Shown here: one piece after another, positions 22,195 to 26,080 of the stretch
Numbering within the stretch: position 1 is the stretch's first letter
Layout: each line of letters begins with the position of its first letter
From: Acidilobaceae archaeon
Lineage (GTDB): Archaea; Thermoproteota; Thermoprotei_A; Sulfolobales; Acidilobaceae
Direction of reading: 5' to 3'
Assembly (NCBI GenBank): GCA_027039295.1
Contig: JALWEW010000105.1
Location: 1-26,080 of the forward strand
Length of the DNA stretch: 26,080 nt
Made by a program: the position numbers and the translations under genes
The notes under the pieces: generated by a model
Seen by the model: the letters and a program-made list of their open reading frames with translations, nothing else
Told to the model about the DNA's origin: nothing
Databases searched by the model: none

Positions 22195-22743
22195 TTGACG
22201 GTCTATTGTGTCTACGCCTGCTATGGCGACGCAGAGGCTTACTGGGCTGCAGCCTTGGCCGCGGCATATGTTTGCATGGGCCTCCCCGCAGGTCTCCGGG
22301 TCATCGGGAGCCTGGACAGGGAGAAGAGAGCCCTTATAGTGTTCCTGACTAGCGTGTGCGCCGGCGGTGAGAGACTCCTCACAGTCTACCCCCAGCGGGA
22401 GGCCCATTGCCTCCGGCTCGAGAGGGGGATCGCCGAGGTGGCCTGCCTCAACTCTACTTACGCAACGCTAGCCTACGCTAAGGGCCGCGTCACGAATCCC
22501 CCCGCGGGGCTCCAGGCGCTTCCAAGGGACTTCACCTGCTTCCGCACCCTCGTGGGACGCTGGAGAGAGGAGGACAGTGTGAGGGTCTTCGAGGGGCTCA
22601 TGGCCTTCCCTAGAGGCGGCGTCCCCCTCTACGTGAAGGGCGCCATGGCTCGGCTGGAGCTAAAGTCGCTAGACGACGCTGGACGCGCACTCGAGGAACT
22701 CAGGCGCCTCGTTGAGGGCTCATGGGCGGATGGCGATGGGTGA
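22195..22743 (+). CDS. Unrecognised 182-aa protein, cysteine-containing
   Basis: No family is recognised. The first usual start is the TTG at 22195 with only a weak ribosome site; the frame is open upstream to about 22081 without ATG, GTG or TTG, and an ATG at 22276 is an alternative. The N-terminal 30 residues are hydrophobic (AYWAAALAAAYVCMGLPAGL) but lack a positive leader, so they may be a buried helix. Seven cysteines are spread through the first 115 residues (YCVYACYGD, SVCAG, HCLRL, VACLN, FTCF). The C-terminal 30 residues form a charged helix. Its end overlaps the next gene, so the two are coupled. A TATA-like ATTATAG lies near 22084. Confidence 0.6.
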   Translation: MTVYCVYACYGDAEAYWAAALAAAYVCMGLPAGLRVIGSLDREKRALIVFLTSVCAGGERLLTVYPQREAHCLRLERGIAEVACLNSTYATLAYAKGRVTNPPAGLQALPRDFTCFRTLVGRWREEDSVRVFEGLMAFPRGGVPLYVKGAMARLELKSLDDAGRALEELRRLVEGSWADGDG

Positions 22744-24112
22744 GAGAGGAGCGTATCCGCTACCCTACTGGCTGCTCGCCGTGCTCATAGTAGGCTTCAG
22801 CCTCGCGTGGGGGCTCACATCAGCCTGGGTGACACTAGAGAATGGCCCCCACGACAGAGTCTACGTTGCCTCCCCATGGCCGGGTGGCCTGAAGCCTGTG
22901 GGGGGTGGGTGCCTGGATTCAGAAGTCGTACTTGTAGGCGTTAATGATTCCTCGGGCCCCCCCTACACCTACGTATACCTAGGCACCAACGGCAGCGGGC
23001 GCTTGCTAAAGCTTGACTCCTTCAGGGGTGAGAGCGCGTGCCTCCTCAAAGACGAGGTGATCATAGCCGGTAGCCTGGATGGAGAGGCGTCAGTAGCGGT
23101 GGTGGATCCCAGGAGTGGGGCTGTGGAGTACTTAACGGTCAAGGGAGTGGAGGACTCGAGCTTCAGCGTCGTGCGATGCGGGGGCTCGGGCTTCGCCGCC
23201 GCAGGCCTTAGCCCCGACGGGATAGTCGTTCTCATTGACTCAGCTGGCCTCGTCAGGGCTGGCCTCGTCAAGTATCTCCTGCCAGTCTACGGGGTCGCCT
23301 TCGGAGGCGCTGGTGAAGCGGTAGCTTATGTGCTGACCGCCGACGCTATCATAGAGTACAGCCCAGCTAACGCTACCCAGGCGCTCGAGGTAAGGCCAGG
23401 CATTAATAATGCTACCTGGCACTCCATCGCAGAGGGCCCTGGAGGGGCGTGGCTCGTCGGCGCTGCATGGGTGGGCGGTGAGGCCGGAGCCGCTCTCGTG
23501 CCCCTCGGCGGGGGGCAGGGGTATCTCGTCCACTCTGATGGGCACGGCGGCCTGGCGCTGGACGCCCATTGGGAGGGCGACCACTGGCTTCTCTACTATA
23601 GGCCGGGAACCTTTTGGGACGCGCTAGTGAGCCTGGGGCCCGGACGCGTGCCGCTGGTTGGAGGCGCCAGGCTCCTATGGTCCGGTTCCCATAGCGTCGA
23701 GGAGGCACTCTTCGATAGTATAGGTAGGGCCCTAACCGTGACACTCTCCACGTCGTCCAGGGGCTCGAGGTACGTGGTGGTCGCCTGCATTGGGAGCCTA
23801 ACGCCAGCCCATTACTGGCTTGGAAACGAGAGCATAATGCACGTTGGTAGAGTGCCGGAGCCGGACTCGTTCCATGCCGAGACCATCAGTGCTCCGAGGC
23901 CGCAAGTCCTCGATGTGAGAGCCTCGCCCCTGGGAATAGAGGCACGGGAGACCAGGGCCTCGTGGAGTCCAGCTGGTATAGGCGTCGGGGCAGCTGATTT
24001 GAGGTGGGTGGGGCCCCTCTGGGCCGCCACGTATATCGCGCTCTCCCTAGTACTCCTAGCAGCGCTCTGGAGGGGGTTCGCCTATGGGCGAGGTCAGCCT
24101 ACTCGACTATGA
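22730..24112 (+). CDS. Membrane-anchored extracytoplasmic protein, beta-propeller-like
   Basis: A 460-aa protein of unknown function. An N-terminal membrane helix (PLPYWLLAVLIVGFSLAWGL) is followed by about 390 residues outside the cell and a C-terminal helix (LWAATYIALSLVLLAALW) with a short basic tail. The outer part is rich in Gly, Val and short strand repeats (SVAVVDPRSGAVEYLTV, GIVVLIDSAGLVRAGLV, GEAVAYVLTADAIIEY), as in beta-propellers, and carries several N-glycosylation sequons (NDS, NGS, NAT, NNAT, NES). No catalytic motif is visible. Starts at ATG 22730 or 22736 are both possible; both overlap the upstream gene's end, and the 3' end overlaps the HAD gene by 29 bp. Confidence 0.72.
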   Translation: MAMGERGAYPLPYWLLAVLIVGFSLAWGLTSAWVTLENGPHDRVYVASPWPGGLKPVGGGCLDSEVVLVGVNDSSGPPYTYVYLGTNGSGRLLKLDSFRGESACLLKDEVIIAGSLDGEASVAVVDPRSGAVEYLTVKGVEDSSFSVVRCGGSGFAAAGLSPDGIVVLIDSAGLVRAGLVKYLLPVYGVAFGGAGEAVAYVLTADAIIEYSPANATQALEVRPGINNATWHSIAEGPGGAWLVGAAWVGGEAGAALVPLGGGQGYLVHSDGHGGLALDAHWEGDHWLLYYRPGTFWDALVSLGPGRVPLVGGARLLWSGSHSVEEALFDSIGRALTVTLSTSSRGSRYVVVACIGSLTPAHYWLGNESIMHVGRVPEPDSFHAETISAPRPQVLDVRASPLGIEARETRASWSPAGIGVGAADLRWVGPLWAATYIALSLVLLAALWRGFAYGRGQPTRL

Positions 24113-24872
24113 CGTCTTGTTAGTCGACTTTGACGGGGTCCTCTGGCTCGGCTCGAGGGTCATAGAGGAGAACGTGAGGGCCCTCAGGGAGGCTGCTCGT
24201 AGGGGTGTCGAGCTGGTATTCGTGTCCAACAATAGCACAAGGACTCGCCGGTACTACGCATGGAGGCTCCGCCAGCTAGGCTTACCGGCAAGCGAGGATA
24301 ACGTGGTGACGAGCGGCTTCGCCGCGGCTACCTGGGTCTCGGAGAGGGCGCCTGGCTCCAGGGTCTACGTGGTGGGCGAGGAGGGCCTGGCCGTCGAGTG
24401 CCACCTGGCAGGCCTTAACGTTGTCGACGCGGAGACCGCTAGGAGGGGCCTCGCCGAGGCCGTCATAGTTGGCCTTGACAGGCTCTTTACCTATACCAAG
24501 CTTGCGGCGGCCCTCCGCTCCCTGCTGGCGGGTGCGCTCTTCGTGGCGGCAAACGAGGATCACATACTGCCACGCGAGGACGGCTTCGACCCGGGGGCTG
24601 GGGCCATGGTGGCTGCTCTCTCTAGGGCATCCGGGAGAGAGCCCGATTTTGTGGCCGGCAAGCCGTCGCCCTATATAGCCAGGCTAGCCCTGAGGGGGCG
24701 CCGCGGCTCTAGGGCCCTCGTAATAGGTGACAGGCTGGATACCGATATGGAAATGGCTCGCCGGGCGGGCCTAGACGGCCTCTTAGTATTGACTGGCGTT
24801 ACCAGGGAGCCGCCTAGGCGCCTGCCGGAGGCAGTGAAGGCCGTGGTCAATAATTTAATTGAGGCCCTCTAG
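24084..24872 (+). CDS. HAD phosphatase of the NagD/phosphoglycolate type
   Basis: A 262-aa class IIA HAD phosphatase. Motif I is LLVDFDGVLW with nucleophile D15 and acid D17. Motif II FVSNNSTRTR is the NagD signature, the C2 cap lies between about 80 and 180, motif III is AGKPSP, and motif IV is VIGDRLDTDM. Family members dephosphorylate phosphoglycolate, sugar phosphates, glycerol phosphate or 4-nitrophenyl phosphate; substrate is not readable. The ATG at 24084 lies within the end of the membrane protein gene with GGAGGGGG upstream, so it is translated together with that gene. Confidence 0.92.
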   Translation: MGEVSLLDYDVLLVDFDGVLWLGSRVIEENVRALREAARRGVELVFVSNNSTRTRRYYAWRLRQLGLPASEDNVVTSGFAAATWVSERAPGSRVYVVGEEGLAVECHLAGLNVVDAETARRGLAEAVIVGLDRLFTYTKLAAALRSLLAGALFVAANEDHILPREDGFDPGAGAMVAALSRASGREPDFVAGKPSPYIARLALRGRRGSRALVIGDRLDTDMEMARRAGLDGLLVLTGVTREPPRRLPEAVKAVVNNLIEAL

Positions 24873-24884
24873 GGGGGAGCATCG

Positions 24885-24892
24885 TTATATAA
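24885..24892 (+). promoter_or_regulatory. TATA box of the Sm-like protein gene
   Basis: TTATATAA begins 13 bp after the HAD stop codon and 49 bp before the TTG at 24934, so the Sm-like gene has its own promoter. Confidence 0.55.
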
Positions 24893-24933
24893 TCCTCCCT
24901 ACACGGGGCACGTGGTGCTCGGGGGCTGAGGAG

Positions 24934-25209
24934 TTGGCTACGGCCGAGGGCAAGATGGTGCCGCCGCTACGCTACCTCCGTAGCGCTCTGGGTAAGCCCG
25001 TGTACGTTAAGCTTAAGGATGGCACGGAGTATGTGGGCATACTGAGGGTCACGGATAGGACGATGAACATAGTGCTCGGCGACACCGCCGAGCTGAAGAA
25101 CTCGGGCCAGGCCATAGCGGCGAGGTACGGTGACGTCTTCATTAGGGGGAGTATGATACTCTACATAAGCTTCGACGCCGACAAGGCGGCCCCCGCCTTC
25201 ACGCCCTAG
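24934..25209 (+). CDS. Sm-like archaeal protein (SmAP/LSm)
   Basis: An RNA-binding Sm-fold protein of about 91 aa that should form a heptameric ring. Sm1 is KPVYVKLKDGTEYVGILRV with the MNIVLGD turn, and Sm2 is DVFIRGSMILYIS, where the IRG-x-x-I pattern forms the RNA pocket. Between them is a loop of about 20 residues, slightly longer than minimal. The TTG at 24934 follows GGGGGCTGAGGAG; an ATG at 24955 would give a shorter N-terminus that also fits the family. Upstream in-frame codons are excluded by the TATA box position. The stop codon overlaps that of convergent nucS within the sequence CTAG. It likely takes part in tRNA or sRNA processing. Confidence 0.92.
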   Translation: MATAEGKMVPPLRYLRSALGKPVYVKLKDGTEYVGILRVTDRTMNIVLGDTAELKNSGQAIAARYGDVFIRGSMILYISFDADKAAPAFTP

Positions 25210-25940
25210 CCGCGGCCCAGATAGTCTAAAATATCTCTCGAGCCCCTCCCGAGCAGCCTCCTACTAGCCAGCTCGTAGAGCCTCCTGAGGTCGATACGCT
25301 TATACTCGAGGCCGCTTGTCTCGAGAAGCCTTATGGCCGACTCCGTGAAATCGGGTGCTAGGAGCACTCCCCTCACGTTGCTCAGCCCCCTAGAGCGGAG
25401 GGCCTCTATGTAGCGTAACAGCTGCCTAGCAGCGCTCTCCCCCGCCTTAACCCTCTTGATCTCGAATACGACCAGCCTCCCATCCTTATCGTACCCGTAC
25501 ATATCAACGAACCCAGGCTCAACGGGCATCTCTACGCCCACGATCCTTAGCCCATCCTCTATTAGGCTGGGATTCGCAGCCAGTACATCCCTAATCTCCG
25601 ACTCACTCATGTACATGTAGAACTCGGGCCTCCTAGGCTCCAAGAGACCCCCCACTAGATATATCTCCCCGCACTCCAGCACGAGGAGCTCCCTGGGGTT
25701 GCGTCTGAGGGCCTTTAGCACCAATGAGTCGCCCTCCACCCCCACGGTTACCGTTGACCCTGACGGCTGCCAGTTCATCGGCTTGAACCCCCTCGGCCCA
25801 TGGACTATAACGCTCCTATCAGGCTTCACGATGACCAGCACGTCGCCCCTACTGCTCTCCGAAGCGCCTCTACCCTCGTAGTAGGCCTGGCAGGACGCCC
25901 AGAGGAGCATCCAGCCCCTCTCCCTGAGCAGCGTCTCCAT
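25206..25940 (-). CDS. nucS: Endonuclease NucS/EndoMS
   Basis: A NucS-family nuclease, which cuts mismatched or branched DNA and works with PCNA. The N-terminal domain holds AYYEGRGASES and VLVIVKPDRSVIVHGPRG. The C-terminal RecB-like nuclease core has D146 in GFVDMYGY, E160 and K162 in VFEIKR, and Q173 and Y177 in ARQLLRY, so the active site is complete. The ATG at 25940 gives 244 residues, but the frame upstream (reading IDPSLKEAVSL and further) also looks like the family N-terminus and has no ATG, GTG or TTG. The true start is therefore uncertain. The C-terminal SRDILDYLG may be a weak PCNA-binding motif. pcna itself is at the other end of this window. Confidence 0.92.
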   Translation of the reverse strand: METLLRERGWMLLWASCQAYYEGRGASESSRGDVLVIVKPDRSVIVHGPRGFKPMNWQPSGSTVTVGVEGDSLVLKALRRNPRELLVLECGEIYLVGGLLEPRRPEFYMYMSESEIRDVLAANPSLIEDGLRIVGVEMPVEPGFVDMYGYDKDGRLVVFEIKRVKAGESAARQLLRYIEALRSRGLSNVRGVLLAPDFTESAIRLLETSGLEYKRIDLRRLYELASRRLLGRGSRDILDYLGRG

Positions 25941-26042
25941 TAGGCTGACTGCTTCTTTAAGCGAGGGATCTATGAGAGCCCTGAGGCGCTCTAAGGCCCA
26001 GCACCCCCGAGTCTCGCAGCGGGATCCCCCGGGGAAACATCT

Positions 26043-26052
26043 AAATATGGGA
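26043..26052 (-). promoter_or_regulatory. TATA-like element upstream of nucS
   Basis: On the minus strand CCATATTTAG lies about 40 bp before GGGGGTG (26008-26002), the only strong ribosome-site-like motif upstream of nucS. It supports transcription starting near 26020, far upstream of the ATG at 25940. Confidence 0.4.
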
Positions 26053-26080
26053 CCCGCCTATCGAATAATTGGTGTAACTA

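Noticed and set aside
23412..23744. 110-codon Arg/Pro-rich minus-strand frame opposite the membrane protein gene
   Set aside because: Composition is typical of a GC-rich shadow frame, with no start signal.
1..26080. CRISPR arrays, insertion sequences, integrase or attachment sites, toxin-antitoxin pairs
   Set aside because: No regularly spaced repeats, transposase motifs or terminal inverted repeats were seen; the AbrB-like protein at 16667 has no adjacent toxin candidate.

Overview
The window reads as a high-GC hyperthermophilic archaeon of the Thermoproteota (Crenarchaeota), probably close to the Desulfurococcales/Acidilobales. The basis is gene content: class I lysyl-tRNA synthetase, archaeal PCNA, NucS, ribosomal proteins L40e and P1, an Sm-like protein, a tetraether-lipid synthase, an archaeal NAPRTase, an archaeal RibD-like reductase and a non-catalytic tRNA-endonuclease subunit. 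Signals agree: TATA boxes about 25-30 nt before short leaders, GGTG/GAGG ribosome sites, frequent TTG and GTG starts, AGG/ATA-rich codon use and oligo-T terminators. No insertion sequence, CRISPR array or phage gene was seen, so this looks like a chromosomal core region.

Layout: 2-697 is the end of lysS, overlapping the tail of convergent pcna (668-1462). Positions 1621-4861 (minus strand) form a five-gene operon in which every junction overlaps: standalone lipoyl domain, lipA, lipM-type octanoyltransferase, lplA-type ligase and a PduO-type cobalamin adenosyltransferase. A palindromic TATA box separates it from divergent L40e (4925-5089). An unrecognised two-domain protein (5131-6063, minus) lies divergent from an archaeal type IV pilus operon (6288-9681: pilin, secretion ATPase, membrane platform), whose promoter carries a 15-bp palindrome. 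Next come a tRNA-endonuclease-like structural subunit (minus), mtnA, icd, a phosphoserine-phosphatase-like HAD protein (minus), an acyl-CoA synthetase and tRNA-Leu(UAG).

Positions 15647-16009 and 16355-16666 have no protein gene but hold RNA-like structure, including a candidate C/D box sRNA on the minus strand and a hairpin plus T-run with a competing upstream segment. Then follow P1, a small AbrB-like protein (minus), nicotinate phosphoribosyltransferase, a thioredoxin (minus) divergent from the tetraether synthase, the RibD-like reductase (minus), an unrecognised 170-aa protein, a three-gene overlapping set (unknown, membrane-anchored extracytoplasmic protein, NagD-type HAD phosphatase), the Sm-like protein and nucS (minus), whose conserved N-terminus seems to lack a usual start codon.

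How genes fit together: the lipoate operon can in principle make and attach lipoate to its own small carrier. The pilus operon is self-contained apart from the prepilin peptidase. PCNA and NucS belong to DNA replication and mismatch processing. L40e, P1, LysRS, tRNA-Leu and the endonuclease subunit serve translation. The strongest candidate for something undescribed is the lipoyl-carrier/lipoate/cobalamin-adenosyltransferase operon.
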